A stretch of DNA of 5,447 nucleotides, taken from NCBI GenBank assembly GCA_018302885.1, contig JAGVZC010000036.1, forward strand, positions 1 through 5,447. Direction: 5' to 3'. The notes under the pieces were generated by a model. The model saw only the letters and a list, made by a program, of their open reading frames with translations. It had not been told where the DNA came from and did no database searches. The DNA is from Candidatus Woesearchaeota archaeon (GTDB lineage Archaea; Nanobdellota; Nanobdellia; SCGC-AAA011-G17; GW2011-AR20). Both the position numbers and the translations under genes were made by a program. Within the stretch, counting starts at the first letter, position 1. Each line of letters begins with the position of its first letter. Below, one piece after another: positions 1 to 5,447 of the stretch.

Positions 1-128
1 CCTATACCAGAAACACCATAAACAAGGATTGCTTTTTTTTCTTTAACTGCCTTTTTTAACTTGGATATTGCATTATCCTGTCCAACAATATCATTCAAAC
101 TTTTTGGTTTGTATTTATTTAACAGCAT
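1..128 (-). CDS. rfcL: Replication factor C large subunit, N-terminal fragment (runs off the window)
   Basis: Only the first 42 codons are present; the gene continues beyond base 1. The protein begins MLLNKYKPKSLNDIVGQDNA. It has the family's opening pattern of K-Y-x-P-K-S-L followed by D-I-V-G-Q, then a lysine-rich helix, then the strand ILVYG leading into the start of a Walker A loop (GVSGI, cut by the window edge). Most relatives read GPPGxGKT there, so the two prolines appear to be replaced by Val and Ser. RfcL is the single large AAA+ subunit of the archaeal clamp loader, which joins four small subunits to load PCNA. The ATG overlaps the end of the upstream gene by 14 bases, and an in-frame TAG at 144-146 rules out a much earlier start. 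No Shine-Dalgarno sequence is seen, so translation is probably coupled. RfcL is preferred over a second small subunit because rfcS lies in the same operon and the Walker A follows closely after a short lysine-rich helix, as in RfcL. Confidence 0.85.
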   Translation of the reverse strand, partial: MLLNKYKPKSLNDIVGQDNAISKLKKAVKEKKAILVYGVSGI

Positions 129-684
129 TTTGCAAGAAATTAACTATTCCTTTGTCAAATTTATTATAATGTTGGTTTACTCTGTCCCATTCATAACCAA
201 GTTCATCAATGTCTTTCTCCTGCTGTAAAACTTTTAGAAAATAACTTTTTCCATAAAGGTTTTCAATAACTTTTCTTTGTATCAGCAGAACTGGAAAATG
301 AACTTTGAAATCATAATCCTCATAATTGAATTTTTTCCTTATCAAGTCAAGTATTTTCTTGTTATCCTTTAACAGGACATGAATTAATTCATGGATTAAA
401 ATCCCCTTTATTGTTTCAATATTTTTGTTGTATTTTAGTGTAAATGGAAAACTGATGGCATTGAAATCCATGTTTTTAACAATAAAACATCTTATCTTAT
501 ATCTGAATTTTAATCCAGAAACTTTTTCAATTTCACTCTTTATCTTTTTACCCTCTTTTTCCCAGAAAGATTGCATTAAAGCGGAAAACTTTTCCATTTC
601 AAGATATTGCTTCCCAGAATATTTCTTTCTTTTCATTGATGTAAACAATTCATCATACACTGAAGAATAAACAAAATCTATCAT
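115..684 (-). CDS. Putative zinc metallopeptidase-like protein (HELIH motif), middle gene of the rfc operon
   Basis: This is a 189-residue protein that I cannot assign to a named family. The strongest signal is an HExxH zinc-protease motif, H98-E99-L-I-H102, set in a hydrophobic helix (ILIHELIHVLL). H98 and H102 would bind zinc and E99 would act as general base. H129, in the segment VHFPVLLIQ, is a candidate third ligand, with E141 or D162/E161 as alternatives. The N-terminal 60 residues are charged and probably helical. Residues 61-85 look like the beta strands that precede the HExxH helix in small metallopeptidases. No signal peptide or membrane segment is seen, so it should be cytosolic. 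The start ATG overlaps the rfcS stop in an ATGA (681-684), and the 3' end overlaps rfcL by 14 bases, so it is co-transcribed and probably translationally coupled with the clamp-loader genes. A role in replication or repair proteolysis, like SprT/Wss1-type proteases, is only a guess from context. Confidence 0.75.
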   Translation of the reverse strand: MIDFVYSSVYDELFTSMKRKKYSGKQYLEMEKFSALMQSFWEKEGKKIKSEIEKVSGLKFRYKIRCFIVKNMDFNAISFPFTLKYNKNIETIKGILIHELIHVLLKDNKKILDLIRKKFNYEDYDFKVHFPVLLIQRKVIENLYGKSYFLKVLQQEKDIDELGYEWDRVNQHYNKFDKGIVNFLQNAVK

Positions 685-1622
685 CCTAAATAAAATCCCG
701 CTAGTAAAGCCTGTAATTGTATGAATTCATCAGAGCCTTCAACCATCCTGAATTCAATCTCACCGCATTTCTCAATTAATTTTAGTTTGTCTTTCTCATC
801 AATGTTTAATTCAAAAACTTCTTTCTGTATTTGCTTTATGACATCCAGCCCGTTTAACCCGTGTTTTAGCATTATATCCAATAACATGTTTTTGGATTTT
901 AAAAAATCTCCTTTTATTGCATGCTCAATTATTTTTTTTATTTCTTTTGGATGTGCCTCGCTGGCAATTTCATAAATTAATTTATCATCAATTTTGTTTG
1001 ATACAGAAGCACAGCTTTGAAGAATATTCAATAATCTTCTCAAGTCACCATGGGAATTCTCATATAAAATCTCTTTAGCATCCTTGGAGATTTTTAATTC
1101 CTCTTTTTTAGCAATCCTGTCGATGTATTCAAAAACATCTTCTTTCTCTATGTTTCTGAATCTGAATATTGTGCATCTTGACTGTATTGGATCAATTATT
1201 TTTGATGAATAATTGCAGCTTAGCAGGAATCTTGTAACAGAGGCATAATTTTCCATAGTTCTTCTTAATGCCTGCTGAGCTTCTTTTGTCAATGAATCAC
1301 ACTCATCTAGATAGATTATCTTGAATGGAACATCCCCTATAGCTTTTGTTCTTGCAAAATCCTTTATTGTATTCCTGACAACATCAATTCCCCTTTCATC
1401 TGAGGCATTAAGCTCAAGAAAATTTTCCCTCCATGAACTTCCATATAATTGTTTTGATATTACCAAAGCCAGAGTGGTCTTTCCTGTGCCTGCAGGACCA
1501 GCAAATAATAAATGAGGAACTTCCTTCTTCTCAACCATTGATTTAATTCTTCTAACAATTGGCTCCTGTCCGATAATATCCTCAAAACTCTTTGGTCTGT
1601 GCTTCTCAATCCATATTTCCAT
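681..1622 (-). CDS. rfcS: Replication factor C small subunit (clamp loader AAA+ ATPase)
   Basis: The 313-residue protein has the complete RFC small-subunit motif set. The N-terminal box is EKHRPKSFEDIIGQ (6-19). Walker A is GPAGTGKTT (42-50), followed by LNASDERGID (71-80). Walker B is IIYLDECD (102-109), with RRTMENY at 120-126. Sensor 1 is around N137, the SRC arginine-finger motif is at 148-150, and sensor 2 is GDLRRLLNILQ (192-202). The C-terminal third is the helical collar domain. Four copies pair with one RfcL to open PCNA and load it on primed DNA. The frame stays open for 24 codons upstream, to base 1694, but family alignment and the TATA-like box about 25-29 bases before 1622 favour the start MEIWIEKHRP at 1622. 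The length is slightly below the usual 315-330. It is the first gene of a minus-strand operon and its stop overlaps the next start (ATGA). Archaeal RfcS genes often carry inteins; none is present here. Confidence 0.97.
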   Translation of the reverse strand: MEIWIEKHRPKSFEDIIGQEPIVRRIKSMVEKKEVPHLLFAGPAGTGKTTLALVISKQLYGSSWRENFLELNASDERGIDVVRNTIKDFARTKAIGDVPFKIIYLDECDSLTKEAQQALRRTMENYASVTRFLLSCNYSSKIIDPIQSRCTIFRFRNIEKEDVFEYIDRIAKKEELKISKDAKEILYENSHGDLRRLLNILQSCASVSNKIDDKLIYEIASEAHPKEIKKIIEHAIKGDFLKSKNMLLDIMLKHGLNGLDVIKQIQKEVFELNIDEKDKLKLIEKCGEIEFRMVEGSDEFIQLQALLAGFYLG

Positions 1623-1643
1623 ATTAGTTCTAAATAAATAAAT

Positions 1644-1651
1644 ATTATAAA
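1644..1651 (-). promoter_or_regulatory. TATA-like box of the rfcS operon
   Basis: Read on the minus strand the sequence is TTTATAAT, starting 29 bases before the rfcS ATG at 1622. An archaeal start site usually lies about 25 bases downstream of the TATA centre, which would put transcription start at or within a few bases of the ATG. No Shine-Dalgarno sequence lies between box and ATG. This supports a leaderless mRNA and also supports the downstream start over the longer frame from 1694, which would place the box inside the gene. This is sequence inference only. Confidence 0.5.
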
Positions 1652-1702
1652 GGTTATCCAGAAATACAACTCTAAAATATATATTGAAGTTCAAAAAATA
1701 AG

Positions 1703-1713
1703 CCTATTAAACT
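1703..1713 (+). promoter_or_regulatory. Weak TATA-like element before the exported-protein gene
   Basis: The stretch CCTATTAAACT is centred about 25 bases before the ATG at 1733, the right spacing for leaderless transcription. A more canonical AT-run, AAATATATATT at 1675-1685, lies further upstream and would give a leader of roughly 25-30 bases. Neither is decisive. The leader has no Shine-Dalgarno sequence, which slightly favours the nearer element. Together with the rfcS promoter on the other strand, this makes 1623-1732 a divergent promoter region. Confidence 0.3.
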
Positions 1714-1732
1714 TTTCCATTAATTTTAGATT

Positions 1733-2323
1733 ATGAAAAAATTATTGCCTTATATTGTAACCTTTTTGGTTTTTATCTCATCTTCCTTGGCAAGGGAGAG
1801 TTTCAATCTTGAATATAAGGTTGAAGGCCCGTTTCCTCTTAATAAAAATAAATCAACAGCACAGATAGTGTATGACAATAATAAAATATCAGGAAAGGCT
1901 GATTTTCCTTTATATTCCTTTATATTCCGCAATATTAATCTTAGTTTCAATGATGATTTCAATAAAAATATACATATGGAAAATAATGATACAACAGACA
2001 TCCCAGATTCTTATATGAGCTTGCTTGAGGGTCTTTTGGATTATATGAATTATATTGATACATCCGGACATATTGAACCAAGGGATTATAAATTATTTGT
2101 TACGGGAAGAAAAAAACAAGTTTATGTTGATATAAAATCAAAAGCAAAAGATAATCTGGTGGTTAAAGTCTCTCCTTTAAATGATAATTATTTAATAGAA
2201 AAACCAACAATAAAAATTCCAGAAATTACTGTTCATTTTAGGAATGGAATTCCTGTCAAGGCACATGCCCAAATTAAGCTGTTTGGAATACACACAAGTG
2301 CTTATGGATATCTAAAACCATAA
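1733..2323 (+). CDS. Small exported protein of unknown function (signal peptide, beta-rich)
   Basis: This is a 196-residue protein that I do not recognise with confidence. Residues 1-20 form a classic Sec signal peptide: two lysines, a hydrophobic core (LLPYIVTFLVFISSS) and a likely SLA cleavage site before R21. It has no cysteine at all, so there is no lipobox or disulfide, and no second membrane segment, so it should be released or loosely held outside the membrane. The mature part alternates short beta-like strands with polar turns. One segment (SGHIEPRDYKLFVTGRKKQ, 111-129) resembles the conserved G-x-x-x-P-x-x-Y core of DUF3108-type envelope proteins, and the C-terminus (residues 157-194) looks like further strands. 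That likeness is weak and made from memory. The gene is divergent from the rfc operon and lies 32 bases upstream of ileS on the same strand, but a separate ileS promoter seems present, so a shared function is not implied. Confidence 0.8.
   Translation: MKKLLPYIVTFLVFISSSLARESFNLEYKVEGPFPLNKNKSTAQIVYDNNKISGKADFPLYSFIFRNINLSFNDDFNKNIHMENNDTTDIPDSYMSLLEGLLDYMNYIDTSGHIEPRDYKLFVTGRKKQVYVDIKSKAKDNLVVKVSPLNDNYLIEKPTIKIPEITVHFRNGIPVKAHAQIKLFGIHTSAYGYLKP
1905..1928 (+). repeat. Short 10-base tandem repeat (2.4 copies) inside the exported-protein gene
   Basis: The unit TTCCTTTATA occurs twice in perfect tandem and is followed by TTCC. It encodes part of the strand FPLYSFIF. The unit is not a multiple of three, so a change in copy number would shift the frame. 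Two copies are too few to claim phase variation. Confidence 0.5.
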
Positions 2324-2335
2324 TTTTTTAAAATA
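2324..2335 (+). promoter_or_regulatory. T-run and TATA-like box between the exported-protein gene and ileS
   Basis: Directly after the TAA at 2321-2323 comes TTTTTTAAAATA. Its centre is about 26 bases before the ileS ATG, the expected spacing for a leaderless archaeal promoter. The six-T run could also help end the upstream transcript, since archaeal RNA polymerase terminates at oligo-T tracts. No Shine-Dalgarno sequence is well placed: the purine stretch AAGGGATGA (2335-2343) ends 12 bases before the start and matches poorly. Confidence 0.45.
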
Positions 2336-2355
2336 AGGGATGAATCTAATTTAAT

Positions 2356-5148
2356 ATGTATGAATTTAAACAAATGGAAAATGAGGTATTGAAATTATGG
2401 AAAGATAAGCAGATTTACAATAAATTAAAAAAACGAAATTCAAAAGGTAAAAAATTCTATTTCTTGCAGGGTCCACCATACACTTCTGGAAAAATCCATA
2501 TTGGAACAGCATGGAATAACTGTCTTAAGGATCAGATCATGAGATACAAGAGAATGCAGGGTTTTGATGTTTGGGACAGAAATGGTTATGATATGCATGG
2601 CTTGCCTATTGAGAATAAAGTACAGAAAAACCTTAATATTGAGGATAAGAAACAGATTGAAGATTATGGTGTTGAAAAATTTGTTAAGGAATGTAAAAAA
2701 TTTTCTGTAGTGATGGCTAATCTTATGACTGAAGACCTGAAGAAATTAGGTATATGGATGAATTTTGATGATCCTTATATGCCAATTAAAAATGAATTTA
2801 TGGAAAATGAATGGTTGTTAATAAAAAAAGCTCATGAACAAAAAAGGCTTTATCTTGGTGAAAAAACAATGACCTGGTGTCAGTCATGTGAAACTGCTTT
2901 AGCTAAGCATGAATTAGAATATGAAAATGTAAAAGACACTTCTATTTTTGTTAAATTTAAAATTAAAGGAAAGGAGAACGAATATTTATGCATTTTTACA
3001 ACCACCCCTTGGACAATCCCATTTAATCTTGGGATTATGGTTAATCCAAAAATAGATTACGTCAAGGCAAAAGTTGACAATGAAATATGGGTGTTGGCAA
3101 AATCATTGGCATCCCAGGTAATTCAGAACTTTACAAGCCATAAATTAGAAATCAAAGAAACTTTCAAAGGAGTTAAATTAAAAGGGGTAAATTATGAACA
3201 TCCTTTTTATGATACTTTAAAAAATAAATATGATGAAATAAAAAAAGAATCAAAGAATGCTTTTACAGTTGTTTTGTCAGAGAGGTATGTTGATATTTCT
3301 TCAGGCACTGGTCTCGTTCATATGGCGCCTGGTTGTGGTCCCGAGGATTATGAAGTGGGGCAGGAAAATAATATTCAACCTTTTAATAATCTTGATGAAA
3401 AGGGAAACTATCCAAGGGATATGGGGGAATTTTCAGGATTAAACGCAAAGAAGGACAACCAATTATTCATAGAAGCTTTAGAAAACAGAAATGCATTAAT
3501 AGCAACAACACAAATTAATCATGATTATCCTCATTGCTGGCGCTGTCATAATCCAGTAATTTTCAGAACAACAACACAGTGGTTCTTTAAAATAGAGGAC
3601 TTAATTCCTAAATTTGTTCAGCAATCAAAAAAAGTGCACTGGATACCTAAAATTTATGGTGATTCTTATTTAAGCTGGATTGAAAATTTGAAGGATAATG
3701 TTGTTACAAGGCAAAGATACTGGGGAACGCCAATGCCTTTATGGCAATGTGACAATTGTGAAGAAAAGATAATTATTGGATCAATCAATGAATTGAAGAA
3801 ATATTCTGGGAATATTCCTCAAGACTTGCATAAGCCCTGGATAGATAATGTTACATTCAAATGTAAGAAATGTAAAGGAACAATGAAGAGAATACCTGAT
3901 GTTCTTGATGTTTGGCTTGACTCCGGAACTGTTTCATGGAATTGCCTTAACAATGATTCAAAATTAATGAAGAAATTCTATCCGGCAGATTTTATTTTAG
4001 AAGCTACAGAACAAACAAGATTGTGGTTTTACATGTTGCAATTATGCTCAAATATAGTTATTGGAAAAAATTCATTTGAAAATGCTTATCTTCATGGTAT
4101 GATACGTGATTTTGAAGGAAAGAAAATGTCAAAATCATTAGGAAATATTATTTCTCCAAGTGAGGTGATAGAAAAATATGGTGTGGACACTTTCAGGTTT
4201 TATTTTCATTCATTAAATGCTGGGAAGGATGTTAATTTTGTATGGGACGAGCTTAAAATTAAATTCAGAAATCTTGGAGTCTTGTTAAACACCTCAAAAT
4301 ATTTGCTTAATTATTCAGATTCAGATAAACAATCTAAATTACAGGTAGAAGATAAATGGATTTTGTCAAGGTTAAATTCAACAATCAAAAAAGTAACAGA
4401 TATGATGGATCAATATAGATTGGATGAGGTAGCTGATTCTATTGAGGAATTATTCCTTGACTTAAGCAGAGTCTACATTAAATTTGTAAGAGATAGGATA
4501 GATGAAAGAATTGTGATAAAAATAATAGAGAAAGTTTTGCTTGAAACATTAAAGATGCTTTCAATAGTTTCACCTTTTATTACAGAATATATTTATCAGG
4601 ACTTGAAGAAACCATTGAAATTAAAAGAGGAATCAATTCATTTGGAGAAATGGCCTAAATTTGATTCTAAATTAATCAATAAAAAATTGGAGGAAGAAAT
4701 GATTAATGTTCAGAAGATAATTCAGGAGGCATTGGCGCAAAGGGAAAAAATACAATTGGGAATCAGATGGCCCTTATTGGAAGTTGAAATTCAAACCAAA
4801 AATAAAATAAAATCTTTTGAGGATTTGATAAAAAAACAGGTTAATGTTAAAAAAGCCAGGATAAAAGAATCAAAGGAAGAAAAAGTTTTGTTGAATCATA
4901 AACTGAATCCGGAATTGTTAAAGGAAGGTTACACAAGAGAGGTAATAAGAAGAATTCAGGACTTGAGAAAAAAGTCCAATCTGAAAAAACACCAGAAAAT
5001 TGAAATAAATATTAAATCAGAACAGGAAATAGAACTGAATTTAATTAAAAAACAGGTTAACGCTGTAATAAAAGAAATTAAAAAACCAAAAATTACTGAG
5101 AAATTTAAGATTAAAGAAAAAAACTTTGAAATACAGTTTAACCACTAA
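2356..5148 (+). CDS. ileS: Isoleucyl-tRNA synthetase (archaeal/eukaryotic type)
   Basis: This 930-residue class I synthetase attaches isoleucine to tRNA-Ile in the cytosol. The HIGH motif appears as HIGT (48-51) inside GPPYTSGKIHIGTAWN, a form common in this enzyme type. GYDMHGLPIE follows at 77-86. The CP1 editing domain carries the Thr-rich TTTPWTIP (215-222) and GTGLVHMAPGCGPEDY (317-332) with the conserved Asp331, so hydrolysis of Val-tRNA-Ile should work. RYWGTP is at 454-459 and DVWLDSG at 518-524. KMSKS is intact at 590-594. Cysteine pairs occur at C175/C178, C394/C397, C465/C468 and C503/C506; the last two pairs probably form one zinc ribbon. The anticodon-binding helical domain follows from about residue 665, then a lysine-rich C-terminal extension resembling DUF5915. 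At 930 residues it is shorter than many archaeal IleRS (usually above 1,000), with the loss apparently spread through linkers and the C-terminal part. ATG 2356 gives the standard N-terminus. Confidence 0.97.
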   Translation: MYEFKQMENEVLKLWKDKQIYNKLKKRNSKGKKFYFLQGPPYTSGKIHIGTAWNNCLKDQIMRYKRMQGFDVWDRNGYDMHGLPIENKVQKNLNIEDKKQIEDYGVEKFVKECKKFSVVMANLMTEDLKKLGIWMNFDDPYMPIKNEFMENEWLLIKKAHEQKRLYLGEKTMTWCQSCETALAKHELEYENVKDTSIFVKFKIKGKENEYLCIFTTTPWTIPFNLGIMVNPKIDYVKAKVDNEIWVLAKSLASQVIQNFTSHKLEIKETFKGVKLKGVNYEHPFYDTLKNKYDEIKKESKNAFTVVLSERYVDISSGTGLVHMAPGCGPEDYEVGQENNIQPFNNLDEKGNYPRDMGEFSGLNAKKDNQLFIEALENRNALIATTQINHDYPHCWRCHNPVIFRTTTQWFFKIEDLIPKFVQQSKKVHWIPKIYGDSYLSWIENLKDNVVTRQRYWGTPMPLWQCDNCEEKIIIGSINELKKYSGNIPQDLHKPWIDNVTFKCKKCKGTMKRIPDVLDVWLDSGTVSWNCLNNDSKLMKKFYPADFILEATEQTRLWFYMLQLCSNIVIGKNSFENAYLHGMIRDFEGKKMSKSLGNIISPSEVIEKYGVDTFRFYFHSLNAGKDVNFVWDELKIKFRNLGVLLNTSKYLLNYSDSDKQSKLQVEDKWILSRLNSTIKKVTDMMDQYRLDEVADSIEELFLDLSRVYIKFVRDRIDERIVIKIIEKVLLETLKMLSIVSPFITEYIYQDLKKPLKLKEESIHLEKWPKFDSKLINKKLEEEMINVQKIIQEALAQREKIQLGIRWPLLEVEIQTKNKIKSFEDLIKKQVNVKKARIKESKEEKVLLNHKLNPELLKEGYTREVIRRIQDLRKKSNLKKHQKIEINIKSEQEIELNLIKKQVNAVIKEIKKPKITEKFKIKEKNFEIQFNH

Positions 5149-5175
5149 GTAATAAATGTTTGTTTATAAAGAACC

Positions 5176-5184
5176 TTTATATAT
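5176..5184 (+). promoter_or_regulatory. TATA box of the tbp promoter, with upstream BRE-like purines
   Basis: TTTATATAT is preceded by the purine-rich AAAGAACC, an acceptable BRE. It is the best TATA box in the window. Transcription would start near 5205, giving a leader of about 20 bases that includes the Shine-Dalgarno sequence at 5213. A second AT-run, TTTATTTATAAATA (5192-5205), lies nearer but would place the start site after the ATG. TBP itself binds such boxes, so autoregulation is conceivable, but nothing in the sequence shows it. Confidence 0.55.
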
Positions 5185-5212
5185 CTTTCTCTTTATTTAT
5201 AAATAAAAAATT

Positions 5213-5219
5213 GAGGGGG
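5213..5219 (+). promoter_or_regulatory. Shine-Dalgarno-like sequence before ATG 5225
   Basis: GAGGGGG ends five bases before the ATG at 5225; its GAGG core (5213-5216) lies eight bases before it. It can pair with the CCUCC tail of archaeal 16S rRNA. None of the other gene starts in the window has a comparable site. It points to ATG 5225 (or 5228) as the original start, although that frame closes at 5249-5251. Confidence 0.5.
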
Positions 5220-5224
5220 TTTTT

Positions 5225-5447
5225 ATGATGGCTAGAAAATCAAGATCCTGAGCAGTTCCCTGGATTGGTAATGAGGATAAAAGATCCAAAAACATCTGCT
5301 TTAATATTCAGTTCCGGAAAAGTAGTGTGTACGGGAGCTAAATCTTTAACTAAAGTAAAGGAATCTTTGCAGAAGATTATAAAAAATCTTGCTAAAATAA
5401 AAATCAGAATTAAAGTAAAACCAAAAATTAATGTTCAGAATATGGTT
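5225..5447 (+). pseudogene. tbp: TATA-binding protein, N-terminus deleted and out of frame (runs off the window)
   Basis: From 5244 the sequence encodes 68 codons, to the window edge, of the archaeal transcription factor TBP. They begin DPEQFPGLVMRIKDPKTSAL, continue through IFSSGKVVCTGAKS, and end KPKINVQNMV, which is the start of the second TBP repeat. This is therefore the first repeat from its middle onward. The usual opening of about 35-40 residues (first beta strand and helix H1) is absent. The well-placed start at 5225 gives only MMARKSRS before TGA at 5249-5251, and TBP is read in the +1 frame relative to it. In the TBP frame TGA at 5226-5228 closes the upstream side, and the first ATG is 5271, inside a core strand. 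A translated product could not form a normal saddle. The likely cause is a deletion of about 30 codons, not a multiple of three, either real or an assembly fault. The rest of the gene lies outside the window. Confidence 0.8.

Noticed and set aside
425..975. Plus-strand open frames at 425-670 and 721-975 opposite the metallopeptidase and rfcS genes
   Set aside because: They lie antisense to well-supported coding sequences, encode low-complexity Ser/Phe/Ile-rich peptides typical of the reverse complement of Lys/Glu-rich proteins, and have no start signals.
1623..1694. N-terminal extension of 24 residues in the rfcS frame (start at 1694)
   Set aside because: The extension is hydrophobic and AT-driven, has no counterpart in RFC small subunits, and would place the TATA-like box inside the coding region. 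The start at 1622 gives the canonical N-terminus.
1905..1928. 10-base tandem repeat as a phase-variation switch
   Set aside because: Two full copies are too few to slip often, and such repeats arise by chance in AT-rich coding DNA.
2497..2508. HIGT in place of HIGH in the IleRS active site as a possible inactivating change
   Set aside because: The fourth position is variable in archaeal/eukaryotic-type IleRS, and HxGT is common there. All other catalytic motifs, including KMSKS, are intact.
3257..3442. 61-codon open frame inside ileS in another frame
   Set aside because: It is fully contained in a strongly conserved part of IleRS (the editing domain) and is best explained as an out-of-frame shadow.
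5246..5252. Possible programmed +1 frameshift at TCC TGA, resembling the bacterial prfB site, that would join MMARKSRS to the TBP frame
   Set aside because: The shift would restore the frame, but the product would still lack the first strand and helix of TBP. I know of no such site in archaeal tbp genes. A deletion explains both the missing residues and the frame change.

Overview
The window comes from an AT-rich archaeal genome. It carries clamp-loader subunits of the archaeal type (RFC small and large), an archaeal/eukaryotic-type isoleucyl-tRNA synthetase and a TATA-binding protein (TBP) sequence. Genes are tightly packed, several overlap, and the proteins are lysine-rich and slightly short for their families. 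Most genes have TATA-like boxes about 25 bases before the ATG and no Shine-Dalgarno sequence, which suggests leaderless mRNAs. This fits a small-genome DPANN-type archaeon such as the Woesearchaeota/Pacearchaeota group, but that placement is inference. TGA serves as a stop codon, so the genetic code looks standard.

Minus strand, 1622 down to 1: a three-gene operon of replication factor C small subunit (681-1622), a 189-residue putative zinc metallopeptidase with an HELIH motif (115-684), and the first 42 codons of the RFC large subunit (1-128). The genes overlap by 4 and 14 bases, so translation is probably coupled. RfcS and RfcL together form the loader that places the PCNA sliding clamp on DNA. 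The metallopeptidase-like gene between them is the least expected member.

1623-1732: a 110-base divergent intergenic region holding the rfcS promoter and a weaker one for the next gene. Plus strand, 1733-2323: a small exported protein of unknown function. After a 32-base gap that holds a T-run/TATA element comes ileS (2356-5148), which appears intact with its catalytic, editing and zinc-binding motifs.

5149-5447: a clear BRE/TATA promoter and the only obvious Shine-Dalgarno sequence in the window lead to an ATG. Its reading frame stops after eight codons. In the +1 frame the sequence goes directly into the middle of the first TBP repeat (DPEQFPG onward) and continues to the window edge. The N-terminal part of TBP is missing, so this is a decayed or deleted tbp copy, or an assembly deletion. 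This is the most notable anomaly in the window. I found no CRISPR array, insertion sequence, tRNA or rRNA gene.
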